Of a stretch of 64,000 nt of DNA, positions 31,919 to 41,638 are shown piece after piece; position 1 is the first letter of the stretch; each line of letters starts with the position of its first letter. The notes beneath the pieces are model-generated. The model searched no databases, was not told where the DNA came from, and worked only from the letters and a program-made list of their open reading frames with translations. Source of the stretch: Larix kaempferi (lineage: Eukaryota > Streptophyta > Pinopsida > Pinales > Pinaceae); assembly GCA_027924585.1 (NCBI GenBank), contig BSBM01000643.1:15362501-15426500 (forward strand), read 5' to 3'. The translations under genes were made by a program, and so were the position numbers.

Positions 31919-33948
31919 TGTAACACACCTAGTGTCGCATTAACTTAACACACATAATAATTTATTTTTTTCTAAATATTACATGCATAATGTTCATATT
32001 CATTATTTAAGCTAAGGCGCAAAAACATATTAAATCAATCTTTTAGCGGAATCTTAATTTAATTAGTCACACACTTATCAATTCTAAGTTTACTTCATCA
32101 TTAATTCACATAATAAATATTTCCCATTAAAAATTCATTATAATGGACCCATGATAAATTAATGCTTGGACCAACTTTCCTATTAAATCCTTTACTAAAA
32201 CTGCGCAGTAAATATTATATTAAAAACTGTGTAGTAAAATTGTACAGTAAAACCGTGCAATAAAACACTATTATAAATTGCGCACTAAAAACACTACACA
32301 GTAAATATTGACTTAAGATTGCACAGTATTATTCATCAAAAATTAAATAAATGCAGCTATAGTTATATGCATAGCTATTCTTTGAGTTATGTAATTCTCC
32401 GAATTTTCATTTATCTATAACCCAAAATATTCATTAAAACTCATAAGTTATGTGCAATAATATTTCAGCACAGTAAACAATAAATTTCTCAGTCTTTACT
32501 TTGACTAAACAATTGGTATTTATAAAATTTAATTGCAGTGCTGCAAATTAGGGATTATTTACAAGCATATGGTGGAATTAAAATTCACACCATTTCCATG
32601 CACGTGAAATTTAATTAAGCTACACATAAATTTCATTGTTAATCCATATTCAGTAATTTTCAACACTCAAATTGAAACAATCAATTTATGCATTATTATT
32701 CAGCATAGCATAGAATTAAACTTGTCACTCATTCCATAAACATGAATTTAACCAAGCAACACATAAACTCATTCTTTATTTCTAATTTCAGAAATTAAAA
32801 ATAGGAATACCATGGAAATTGTTTTATCATCCATTAAACAAATAATATTGAGAAATTAAACATCATTTCCAGAAATTGAAAACTTATTTGAAAAAATAAT
32901 TGAATTGGGCAATTGGCTCTATGTGAGACACGCTCCACCCAACCATAGATAATTATGTTCATTCATCTCTTAACAGAACACAACCCCCTAGATAGGACTT
33001 GTGAATTCACCAACAGACACTTCCCTTAACCCGAATTTCATTCCACAACAAGAATTATCACCCAGCAATCCTCACAATTCCTAGGGATTTAACATAGGTT
33101 TACAGGCATCCAGGAAATAAGTTATATCCAATTACATGCCAAACCACATAATTCCCTCTATGGTTTCCTTCCAATCACACCACAGTGAAAACACATCACT
33201 GCTTAACCAGTACACAGGAATGCCACTGGAATGGTTCATGCACAATTCACCATTTCATTGACTGCATCCCAACAATCAATCACAGATTTGCCACTCTGGC
33301 TTCTTTCCAATCGCGCCACAGTGAAAACCCATCAATACTTAACCACTACACAGAAATTCCACCAGAATGGTTCGTGGGCTCAGGAATTCCTATCAGATTC
33401 CATTCTCAGACCATCATTATCTCCCATGTTCACTCAGACCTCCCACCTACATGGATTCTTCTTCCCGCATGAAGGAATAGTGAATAGTAATCATGATAAT
33501 ATCATTTCCTTACATGAATATATTTATACATGCAAATATAGAACCATGTGGAATCCCTCATCCATGTTTCATCATTTTATATAAACACATAAATCCCCCC
33601 GAAACCCCACTTAATCATAATTATTATTTTAATAATAATTTTTAAGTCAATAAAATGGGATTAATACTTAAACATGACTTAGGATAAACTTTAGGGATAT
33701 TTTAAGGGTCTAAAGGTACCTAAGGGTCATGGCATAGTTTACTCCTAGGCCACTTTTAACCCCCTTTATCGTCTTTGGTGAATACGCAAGTCCATGCTCT
33801 CTTCAGTGTACTGCCTCGACACATCCAGTTGTGGATTTTAATATTAATAATTACAAAATATACATTTGTTTTACAATAACGGCATTTGCATATCAATATT
33901 GACATCGTACGTATGATCATTTTAGGGGTCTCATCCAAGGGTATTGCA
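31919..33948 (-). repeat. 5' LTR of the coding-poor element
   Basis: 2030 bp, starting TGTAACACACC and ending GGTATTGCA on the plus strand. It lacks both insertions seen in the partner, which shows that those two insertions are younger than the element, and it has lost a segment near 32455-32480. Confidence 0.93.
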
Positions 33949-34669
33949 TCATGTTCTTCAAACTCAAGGGAAGCACTAGAAAATTAGCAGAATATGCTAC
34001 ATGAAGTATCTACAAGGAGGTGTGCTCGTGTTACAAAATCACTTCACTGGGTTGGCAAAGAGGTATGTGATCTACCTACTTATGAAGGTTTCCCTAATTT
34101 AGATGTTTTCATTTCTGATTTTGAAATAAAGGTACCTGAATAGAAAATAATGTTTGCTTTAGATGTAGCATTGAAAGTTACTCCAACAAGATGGTGGGCT
34201 ACCCATAAAGAAAAGATATAGGTTGGTCGCAATGCAAAAAGCTGCTAGAAATCAGATTTGGGGAAGGAATGTATTGTAATAGATCAAATTATAATGGGTT
34301 AACTAGCCCCTACATCACTTAGCATCATATACAACAGAATGGGAGCATGTACCTAAACAAGAGTGGGTCCATATGTTCATCCACACCTTGGATACTATAC
34401 CTTGAAGTCAGTATACAGCATTGGAACTGCGACAGGGTACCACAGAATGGGATGACATGGCCATCAATTTCAGGAGAACATTCATTTACGAATATGAGAA
34501 CCCGTCCATAGATGCAGCTTTACAGATAATTAAGGCCAAAATTTATGAAGAAGTACTTGTGGAGCTATCTAATATACCACAATGGACCACGACACTTGAG
34601 CAAGTCATGGAATGTTACAATATTACTTGCGACCCTGATGACAATCCAAGGGATTTACATATCCCATAA
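33949..34669 (+). pseudogene. Second gag-like domain (plus-strand gypsy)
   Basis: The frame resumes right after the TCATG duplication: HEVSTRRCARVTKSLHWVGK, then YEGFPNLDVFISDFEIKVPE, LDVALKVTPTRWWATHKE, and, in other frames, a 34421-34669 segment (LELRQGTTEWDDMAINFRRT). ALDxALxxTPxRWWAxHK is a capsid-like gag signature. A gag-like block placed after protease and before RT is unusual but, from memory, is typical of this polyprotein type. Several stops and frame changes are present. Confidence 0.7.
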
Positions 34670-34687
34670 ACAGAAGGAAGCCGAAAA

Positions 34688-35622
34688 TTGGAGGGTCCAG
34701 AAAATACATCTGATAATTTTTTGCAGTCGTTGAAGATAAAGAAGGTAAATATCGGGTCAAGTGAAAAACCTAAATTCATTAACATTGGGGATTACTGGGA
34801 TGATGAGACTATAGGTAAGCTTACTAACCTAATGCATGAATATCAAGATTTATTTCCCACTAAGTTTTGATAAATGAAAGTTATCGCTGGTGATCTGGGA
34901 GAAATGAAAATCCCACTAAAGCCTGATGTGAAACCTATCAAATAGTGGCCATATAGATTGAACCCAATGTATAAGGAAAAGGTAAGAGCAATCTTGACAG
35001 AATGCTACATGCGGGGATTATTGAACCTGTCGAAGAATATGAATGGATTAGCCCCCAGGAAGCTTACTCATTCATAGATGGATTTTTGGGGTATCATGAA
35101 AATAAAATCGCTAAGGAAGATAGACATAAGACTACCTTTGTAACTGAATGGGGTTGCTATCAGTATAAAGTGATGACCTTCGATCTCAAGAATGCGCCAA
35201 CTATTTTTTCCAGGGTAGTGGTCATAGCCTTTAAAGAGTTCAGACATAAATTTATGGAGGTATACTTTGATGACTGGACAGTTTACGGACTACTAAAGAA
35301 TCATATTGAGAACCTAAGACGGATTTTGGACCATTGTAGATAGTATCAAATATCATTAAATTTGAAGAAGTGTATTTTGTGTACTCCATTTGGTATATTG
35401 TTGGGTCATGTGGTTTGTAAATAGGGTCAGCTGGTGGATCCTATGAAGATCACCATTATAGTAGATTTTCCACCACCAACATCAGTTCAACAATTGAGAA
35501 CAATTTTAGGCCATACAGGGTACTATAGAAAGTTTATTAAAGGATATGTGCATATCACAGCACCAACAGAGAAGCTATTAAAGAAGGACACTAAATTTGA
35601 GTGGAATGAGGATCAGTGCTAG
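34688..35622 (+). pseudogene. Reverse transcriptase (plus-strand gypsy), with internal deletion
   Basis: The pre-RT linker KIKKVNIGSSEKPKFINIGDY and EYQDLFPTKF are followed by AGIIEPVEEYEWISP. The sequence then jumps straight to QEAYSFIDGFLGYHENKIA, so the fingers segment that holds the basic RT residues (roughly 40 residues in relatives) is missing. Downstream are NAPTIFSRVVVIAFKEF, the catalytic VYFDDWTVYG, and LRTILGHTGYYRKFIKGY. Stops at 34870, 35343 and 35622 split it further. The enzyme cannot be active. Confidence 0.87.
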
Positions 35623-35637
35623 TAGAGCCTTTACACA

Positions 35638-36140
35638 TTGAAAGAAAAGATGGCAATCGCGCCTATTTTAGTATTTACCGACTGGAGGAAAGGATTTCAT
35701 GTTCATGTTAATGCTTCATCCATTGCATTGGGTGCAGTTCTAGATCAACCACGAGAGGGATCTATTGATCACCCTATCGCATTTGATAGCAGGAAGTTAT
35801 CCAATACAGATAGAAACTACACTATGATAGAAAGAGAAGGATTAGATATGGTTTATGCACTGTATAAGTTCAAGCATTATCTGTTAGGGGGTCACTTTAA
35901 AATGTTCATTGATCATTCTTCTTTGAGATACATGGTTAGCAATCCATTGTTGTAGGGGAGAATCTACATATGGCTCTTATTATTTCAGGAGTATGATTTT
36001 GAAATTATAATTAAACTTGGAAGGTTAAATGTGGAACCTAACCATCTATCAAGGTTAGAAATAGAGGAAGACCTGATTAACTTGGAGGATAACCTCCCAG
36101 ATGCACATTTGTTTTCAGTCATCATGGTGGATGAGTAATT
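35638..36140 (+). pseudogene. RNase H region (plus-strand gypsy)
   Basis: An open frame to 35955: HVNASSIALGAVLDQ holds the first acidic position as Asn (usually Asp), MIEREGLDMVYALYKFKHYL the Glu, and KMFIDHSSLRYMV the later Asp. After a stop the same frame continues with VEPNHLSRLE, the end of the RNase H domain, and a linker LINLEDNLPDAHLFSV. The Asp to Asn change would disable catalysis. Confidence 0.82.
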
Positions 36141-36224
36141 TGAAGACATTGTAACCTTTTTGGCGATAGGAATGACACATGTAGGGTTGTTTATCAATGA
36201 GAAGAAACATTTGGTTGTCAAAGT

Positions 36225-36411
36225 AGCAAATTATCAACTAATAGCAGGTCAGTTATATAAGTTGGGACCAGATGAAGTATTAAGACGTTGTGTTATGAAG
36301 CATGAGTGACCAATGATTTTGGAAGAAGCTCATGAAGGTGTTGCAGCAGGCCACTACATAGGAAAATATACGGCTCAAAACATATTGCAAGCAGGTATCT
36401 GGTGGCCTACA
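36225..36411 (+). pseudogene. Integrase N-terminal zinc-binding part (plus-strand gypsy)
   Basis: The open segment contains LRRCVMKHE, a stop, then EEAHEGVAAGHYIGKYTAQNIL and GIWWPT, with the two histidines of the HHCC finger. It is cut at 36411 by the 36412-38696 insertion; the CxxC half resumes at 38697 (YCQSCDFSQR). Confidence 0.8.
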
Positions 36412-36856
36412 AGATCCGAATTTTAAGGGGCATATGGCCTAAATTCGGATGTATAAGCCATAAAAGTATTAAATTGAGAGGCCACCCTCTCTCATCCATG
36501 GTATTTGGTAGCACATAGTTTTGGCCCATGGTATGGTCTCAAGACACATTGTAATAATGCTATATAAAGGCCTAGCAAGCCTTCTCATAATAACAAGTTA
36601 CTCATTGGGGTATTGGTTTTGAGTGTCTTTCTTAGTATAGTTTGAGAGGTGAGGCTCAAAGAACCCTCTTTGAGCCTCACCCCTCCATGTGGCATATTTA
36701 TTCTATGTTTGTCCATCTATGTTATTCATAGCCCAGATCTCACTACTTTGTATTTCTCACAGCTGGTTCATTGTTCGCTTCAGTTTTGAAGCTATCTCTT
36801 CTCCTCCTCTCTCGGCATTCAAGTCTTCCGGGACTCAGCCTCCAAGATCTGGATCA
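36412..36856 (+). repeat. 5' LTR of the small non-autonomous element
   Basis: 445 bp; a TATATAAA at 36561-36568 is a likely promoter TATA box. It lacks a 43-base segment present in the 3' LTR (near 38402-38445), and its first base reads A instead of T. Inside is the inverted pair GTGAGGCTCAAAGA and TTTGAGCCTCAC around 36651-36681. Confidence 0.93.
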
Positions 36857-36857
36857 G

Positions 36858-36869
36858 TGGTATCAGAGC
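36858..36869 (+). other. Primer-binding site for tRNA-iMet (small element)
   Basis: TGGTATCAGAGC, a perfect 12-base match, one base after the 5' LTR. Confidence 0.95.
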
Positions 36870-37041
36870 GGGTACGCTCTCCATCAGGACAAGATTTTGA
36901 AGCATTATGCGGGTTGAACGGAGGTTCCACAACCTCTACAACAACCCATGCTTCTCTACAAACCCTTGGCATCTCTATACTCAACACTCTCACATTCAAC
37001 AAACTTTGAACAGGTTCCATGGGCTTCACGGGACGTTTTAT

Positions 37042-37510
37042 AGGCTCTACCATAGCTCATCAGAAAGGTATTTCCGTCAGCTCAAATGGGTATTTCACGG
37101 AATTTCTTTTCGTTTCCCGGTTTGTGAAATATGTTTGTTTGAAGCAGCAAGTGTTTGTGCATAATGCGGCCGGACGTACAACAACTTTAAACAAGTACTA
37201 CAGACTCCACATAATGTCTCAAAGGCTCTTCCATAACTCATTGGAAAGCTCTTTCCGTCATCTAAAATGGGTATTTCACGGAATTTCATTTCGTTTTCTG
37301 GTTTGTGAGATATGTTTGCTTGAAGTAGTACATATTTGTACACAATGCGGCCGGACATACAACAACTTTAAACAAGTGCTATAGACTCCACAAAATGTCT
37401 TTGAGGCTCTACCATAGCTCATTAAAAATCTCTTTCCGTCAGCTAAAATGGGCATTTCGTGGTTTTTCATTTGTCTTTTTGGTTTGAGAGATATCATCGA
37501 CTGAAGCAAC
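37042..37510. repeat. 181-bp tandem repeat inside the small element
   Basis: Copies start with AGGCTCTACCATAGCTCAT-like sequence at 37042, 37223 and 37404, an exact 181-bp step. Each contains TTTCCGTCAGCT and AAATGGG.ATTTC. The third copy is partial, and a further degenerate piece is near 37610. Confidence 0.9.
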
Positions 37511-37749
37511 ATATGTCTGCAAAATAGTGTGCGCGCATCTCTTAAACTTCAACAAACATTTTCTCAATATATGGGCCACCACAGAGCAAGTATGTTATAT
37601 GGATGAAAAGGTCTCTTCGAGATCTCAAATGGGTCTTCAATAGAATTCAATTTCAGTACATGCATCAGAAGTTATGAATGGATTTGCAGCAAGACATCAA
37701 CTGCACCAAAGATCATGAATTTTTGATTTTTTTAAAATATTAATGTAAT

Positions 37750-38120
37750 CACGGTTATGGGTCAACCACACAAAACCCATGGTTATGGGTTAACCACACA
37801 AAACCTATAGTTATGTATTGTAATAATGGTTGTGGGTCAACCACACAAAACCCACAGTTATGGGGTAACCACACAAAACCCTTCTCTTCAGTGGAAACAA
37901 GCTTGTCATTGCCACCATGGTTATGGGTCAACCACATAAAACCCATGGTTATGGGTCAACCACACAAAACCCATGGTTTTGAGTCAACCACACAAAACTC
38001 TTCTCTTCATTGGAATCAAGCTTGTCATTGCTATCATGATTATGGGTCACCCTTGAAAAACCCACGGTTATGGGTCAACCTTGCAAAACCCACTGTTATG
38101 GGTCAACCACACAAAACCCT
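37750..38120. repeat. 28-bp minisatellite inside the small element
   Basis: Repeats of GGTTATGGGTCAACCACACA followed by AAACCCAT, the first two at 37753 and 37781. They are interrupted twice by a longer block containing CTTCTCTTCA.TGGAA.CAAGCTTGTCATTG. The unit carries a short inverted repeat (GGGTcAACC), so transcripts could fold. Confidence 0.9.
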
Positions 38121-38195
38121 TCTCTTCATTGGTAACTAGCACATTGTAATCATGGGTCTCTTTTTAGCATGAAATGATGGGGACCATCATTTTCT

Positions 38196-38208
38196 AAGAG
38201 GGGAGGAA
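38196..38208 (+). other. Polypurine tract of the small element
   Basis: AAGAGGGGAGGAA directly precedes the 3' LTR start TGATCCG. Confidence 0.9.
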
Positions 38209-38696
38209 TGATCCGAATTTTAAGGGGCATATGGTCTAAATTCGGATGTATAAGCCATAAAAGTATTAAATTGAGAGGCCACCCTCTCTCATCCATGGTA
38301 TTTGGTAGCACATAGTTTTGGCCCATGGTATGGTCTCAAGACACATTGTAATAATGCTATATAAATGCCTAGCAAGCCTTCTCATAATAACAAGTTACTC
38401 ATTTGGTTTCTATCCTACATTTCTCTTATTTTATTGAGTTATTATTGGGGTATTGGTTTTGAGTGTCTTTCTTAGCATAGTTTGAGAGGTGAGGCTCAAA
38501 GAACCCTCTTTGAGCCTCACCCCTCCATGTGGCATATTTATTCTATGTTTGTCCATCTATGTTATTCATAGCCTAGATCTCACTACTTTGTATTTTTCAC
38601 AGCTGGTTCATTGTTCGCTTTAGTTTTGAAGCTATCTCTTCTCCTCCTCTCTCGGCATTCAAGTCTTCCGGGTCTCAACCTCCAAGATCCGGATCA
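38209..38696 (+). repeat. 3' LTR of the small non-autonomous element
   Basis: 488 bp, TGATCC...GGATCA ends. It is very similar to the 5' LTR apart from a 43-base segment and a few substitutions, so the insertion is relatively young for this window. Confidence 0.93.
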
Positions 38697-39480
38697 CTAC
38701 ACTTCATAAATATGCTAAGGAATATTGTCAATCTTGTGATTTCAGTCAGAGAATCGAGAAACCATCCAGGAGGGATGAGATGTCATTAGTGCCACAAGTA
38801 CCTTTGCAAGCTTTTGAAAAATGGGTTGTTGACTTTGTGGGACAAATCAATCCACCTACAAAGAGATCAAGAACACGTTACATTATTACTGCGACAAACT
38901 ACTTGACCAGGTGGGTTGAAGTTGAACTGGTGGAGCACTGTAGTGCTACAACTACTATGAATTCCTTGTTTCAAAATGTAGTTACTCGATTTGGTTTCCC
39001 ACAAGTGTTGTTCAGTGATCAAGGATCTCAATTTGTCAATAAGAATATTGAGGCACACACTCAGGAGTTCCAAATTTATCATAAAAAAAACACTCCATAT
39101 CATCCACAAGATAATGGGACTGTCGAAGCCTTCAGAAAATACTAGAACATGCTTTGACAAAGTATGTAATGTGAATCACTACGATTGGGACTTGAGGATC
39201 CATGCAGTCTTATGGGCATATAGGAAAACATGCAAGAATTTCACATACCAATCGCCTTTCAAAATGGTATATGGTCAATATTTTATCATGCCAATGGAGT
39301 ACATTGTGCCAAGTTTGAGGGTTGATGCATTCACAAGTATGTCAAACACTGATGTTGTCGAAGAGAGGTTTTCATGGCTACTACAGTTGGAGGAGCATAG
39401 ACTAATAGCAGTATTTCAACAACAAGTCCAAAAAGATAGAGAGAAGGCATGGCATGATCGCAACATTATGAAGTAGCAAT
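38697..39480 (+). pseudogene. Integrase catalytic core (plus-strand gypsy)
   Basis: YCQSCDFSQR completes the zinc finger. The core has KWVVDFVGQI (first Asp), RYIITATNYLTRW, LFSDQGSQFV (second Asp) and NGTVEAF (Glu), so the catalytic triad is intact. The frame changes near 39140 and again before 39200, after which WAYRKTCKNFTYQSPFKMVYGQ continues the core. The last open part reaches a TAG at 39475. Confidence 0.87.
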
Positions 39481-39692
39481 TTCAGAGAGTATATATAGTA
39501 CTCCTATATGAAAGTAAGTTCTTTAAACATCTGAGTAAGCTAAGAATGCACTAGATAGGACCCTATGTGATCAATTATGTGACAAAGGGAGGTGTTGTGC
39601 AATTACATAAATTGAATGAAGAGATCCTAAAGGGTTGGGTAAATGGAAGCTGGCTGAAACCTTACAAGGGAAATTTCACCTTCCTACACTGA
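39481..39692 (+). pseudogene. Integrase C-terminal region (plus-strand gypsy)
   Basis: The frame has YESKFFKHLSKLRMH, a stop, GPYVINYVTKGGVVQLHKLN and GWVNGSWLKPYKG. This is the SH3-like C-terminal domain ending in the WxNGSxLKPY motif. No chromodomain follows, unlike the minus-strand gypsy elements here. Confidence 0.78.
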
Positions 39693-40249
39693 GTATGCTT
39701 GTAAATACTAAAAAGAAAGTGGAAACCCCATGTTATTTTTGCATCGAAGTTATCCCAGGTCGGAGTTTAGTACATGTCACAAATTATTCTGTCATAGTAG
39801 GTAATTTTACATAAGTCAGATTCCTGTCGAAGTGAAGGTTGTGTCGAAGTCACACGTGTGTTCATTAATTGTTATATTTATGGCACGTAAAGTGGCAGCA
39901 TTAGTGGAGAATCTCACAATAAATGTTAAACGGTTGTGTGAACAAAATTTCCATCGAAAAGGGTCGTCATTTGAGAGGATTTGGTATGATTCACTAAATA
40001 TTGGGAAAATCATTGATAGGATAGATTGAAGGTAATATTTAAAAGCGTATCAGGACAACGAGTTGGTCTATTGTTTTCTAAGTGATTAAGTGCATTGTGA
40101 GAACTGAGAACCCAAAGTGTTAGAGTGTTGAATAAATCAAACCCCAAGTATGTAACAATGGATATATTGATGTTCGATGTAAGTGTCGAGCAGATCTCTA
40201 TCACAGAATTTGTTGTTAGAGCAACCATCCCAGTTGAGCAAGAAAAACC
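39693..40249 (+). other. Spacer between integrase and the extra ORF
   Basis: About 550 bp without a recognisable domain. Short frames on both strands show no motif. It may be a linker or leader for the downstream ORF. Confidence 0.45.
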
Positions 40250-41530
40250 ATAAATTATGTTGATGCACATTCTGGTCGAACCACCAAAGAAGAAGTGGTC
40301 ATCAACATGCCAAGAAATTGCTGAAACCAGTTCAAAGAGAAGGAATGATCATGAAGCTTCAGGGTCTGGAAATGGATCTGCATCACTACTTCCATTGTAT
40401 GTGCCGCCAAGGAAGCCAAACACAAAACCCGTGTAGATTGGGAGAAATCCTAAGTACTCAATGGTACTTCCCACGATACCAAAGGGGATTATCGCTCAAG
40501 GGGGTATGATGGGAAAGATATCCAAACTATAATATGAATATCATGACCTCTGGAAGTTCCCAGAGTTCAGGCCGATGAAGTATATGCAACCAATTTTAGA
40601 GTTGGGAACTCAAACTACTTTTCTGGATCCTATGCCATGGGCCCTAGGATTGCAACAGTCAGGTGTTCTGTCGCTGATTAATATACTGCATTTTGGAATA
40701 TCTGCGAAATTTAATTCATGTATCAAATAGCTGTTGATTTTTATACATCGAGGGTTCTTGTGACTTGACAAGAAGATTTCAATTGACCCTGACCTAATTG
40801 CACAAATTACGGGTTTGTCAAAGGCAGGCCTCGACCGGACTGCATTTTTTGTGGGTACAGAGAAAGATAGGGAGATTGCAAACTGTATGAAGGAAAAGTA
40901 CAATCTAACAAAATATAAGATGGGATACAATATATCCTCAATCACTGAAAAAGGAATGCACTTTGCAGCAAAGTGCTCAGGAAATTTCGCCTAAACCAGG
41001 TACCTATGATAGTAATTGCGGTAGCAGAGTTGTGTTTCCAAGGGATGTAGATGAACTAGGCCACCTTCCTGCTGAATGAATTTTTGAGTGATTGCCAAGA
41101 CACACTGGATAAAGGTAACCCATTTCACTATTATTGGCTCATCATTTTAATTTCATTTGTTGCTTGGGTGGAACCAGAAGAATATCAGGCAATGGATCGT
41201 CATCCTCGTCAATGTTTGATCACGTGGTATGCTAACATGTGGTTCAACGACAAGTCAAAGAGCCATATTGACAACAATGTGTGATTTTTCATGCACAAGG
41301 AAGCACTTTGACATTATCTCCCAATGATTCCACACATAGAAGCATCGATGATTTCCAAATTCAAAGGAGTTATAAGATTTAAATATGGAACTCACCACAT
41401 GTATGTCCAGGCGAGACATGATCCGAATAAGCAATGGTTTGTGACTAGTTACAAATTGTCGGAGCAAGATATCCTCGCCATTACTAATGAATGTCCATTA
41501 GAGTGGAAAGGCGATACTGACAACATCTAA
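40250..41530 (+). pseudogene. Extra ORF downstream of integrase (unknown function)
   Basis: Decayed plus-strand coding sequence: LPLYVPPRKPNTKP, YEYHDLWKFPEFRPMKYMQP, then ISIDPDLIAQITGLSKAGLD, FFVGTEKDREIANCMKEKYNLT, and NPFHYYWLIILISFVAWVEPEEYQAMD, FMHKEA-type and QARHDPNKQWFVTSYKLSEQDI segments. At least eight stops or frame changes are present. I recall similar proteins beside plant gypsy polyproteins of this type; the DPDLIAxxTGL signature is the most recognisable part. A membrane-like LLIILISFVAW stretch is short and may be a buried helix. Function unknown; env-like is possible but unsupported. Confidence 0.6.
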
Positions 41531-41638
41531 TTATTTGCTTCATTATCCTCATCATCATTGTCACCATCATTAGAACATAATTTTATTCAGAGAATGATGT
41601 AATATATATATATGATTTTTCTTCATTGTTTCATACAG

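Larger units (their letters stand above)
25493..33948 (-). mobile_element. Large coding-poor LTR retrotransposon (LARD-like), copy 1
   Basis: The LTRs 25493-29065 and 31919-33948 share TGTAACACACCTAGTGTC ends. A perfect 5-bp duplication TCATG flanks the element (25488-25492 and 33949-33953). A tRNA-iMet primer site (31905-31915) lies beside the right LTR and a polypurine tract (29068-29080) beside the left LTR, so transcription would run on the minus strand. The 2.85-kb internal region encodes no gag or pol. It must have relied on proteins from another element. A second copy is at 56639-61279. Confidence 0.94.
36412..38696 (+). mobile_element. Small non-autonomous LTR retrotransposon
   Basis: The LTRs 36412-36856 and 38209-38696 share GATCCGAATTTTAAGGGGC starts and GGATCA ends. 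There is a perfect duplication CTACA (36407-36411 and 38697-38701), a 12-base iMet primer site and a polypurine tract. The 1.35-kb interior has no gag or pol and is built mainly of tandem repeats. It is larger than a typical TRIM and smaller than a typical LARD. Confidence 0.94.
22130..41530 (+). mobile_element. Plus-strand Ty3/gypsy retrotransposon, heavily decayed and split by two insertions
   Basis: Plus-strand fragments occur in the order N-terminal domain, gag with several zinc knuckles, protease, second gag-like domain, RT, RNase H, integrase, and an extra ORF. An 8.5-kb element (25493-33948) splits the protease-gag2 junction and a 2.3-kb element (36412-38696) splits the integrase. Removing either insertion brings flanking codons of one reading frame together. 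Stops and frameshifts are common in every domain. The sequence is unlike the two minus-strand gypsy elements in this window and lacks their chromodomain tail. Its LTRs could not be defined, so the ends given are those of recognisable coding sequence. Confidence 0.85.

Noticed and set aside
33185-33584. Overlapping plus-strand frames of 95 and 117 codons
   Set aside because: They lie inside the 5' LTR of the coding-poor element and are not kept in the matching part of its partner LTR.
37813-38139. 108-codon plus-strand frame in the small LTR element
   Set aside because: It is the translated 28-bp minisatellite, with no conserved domain.
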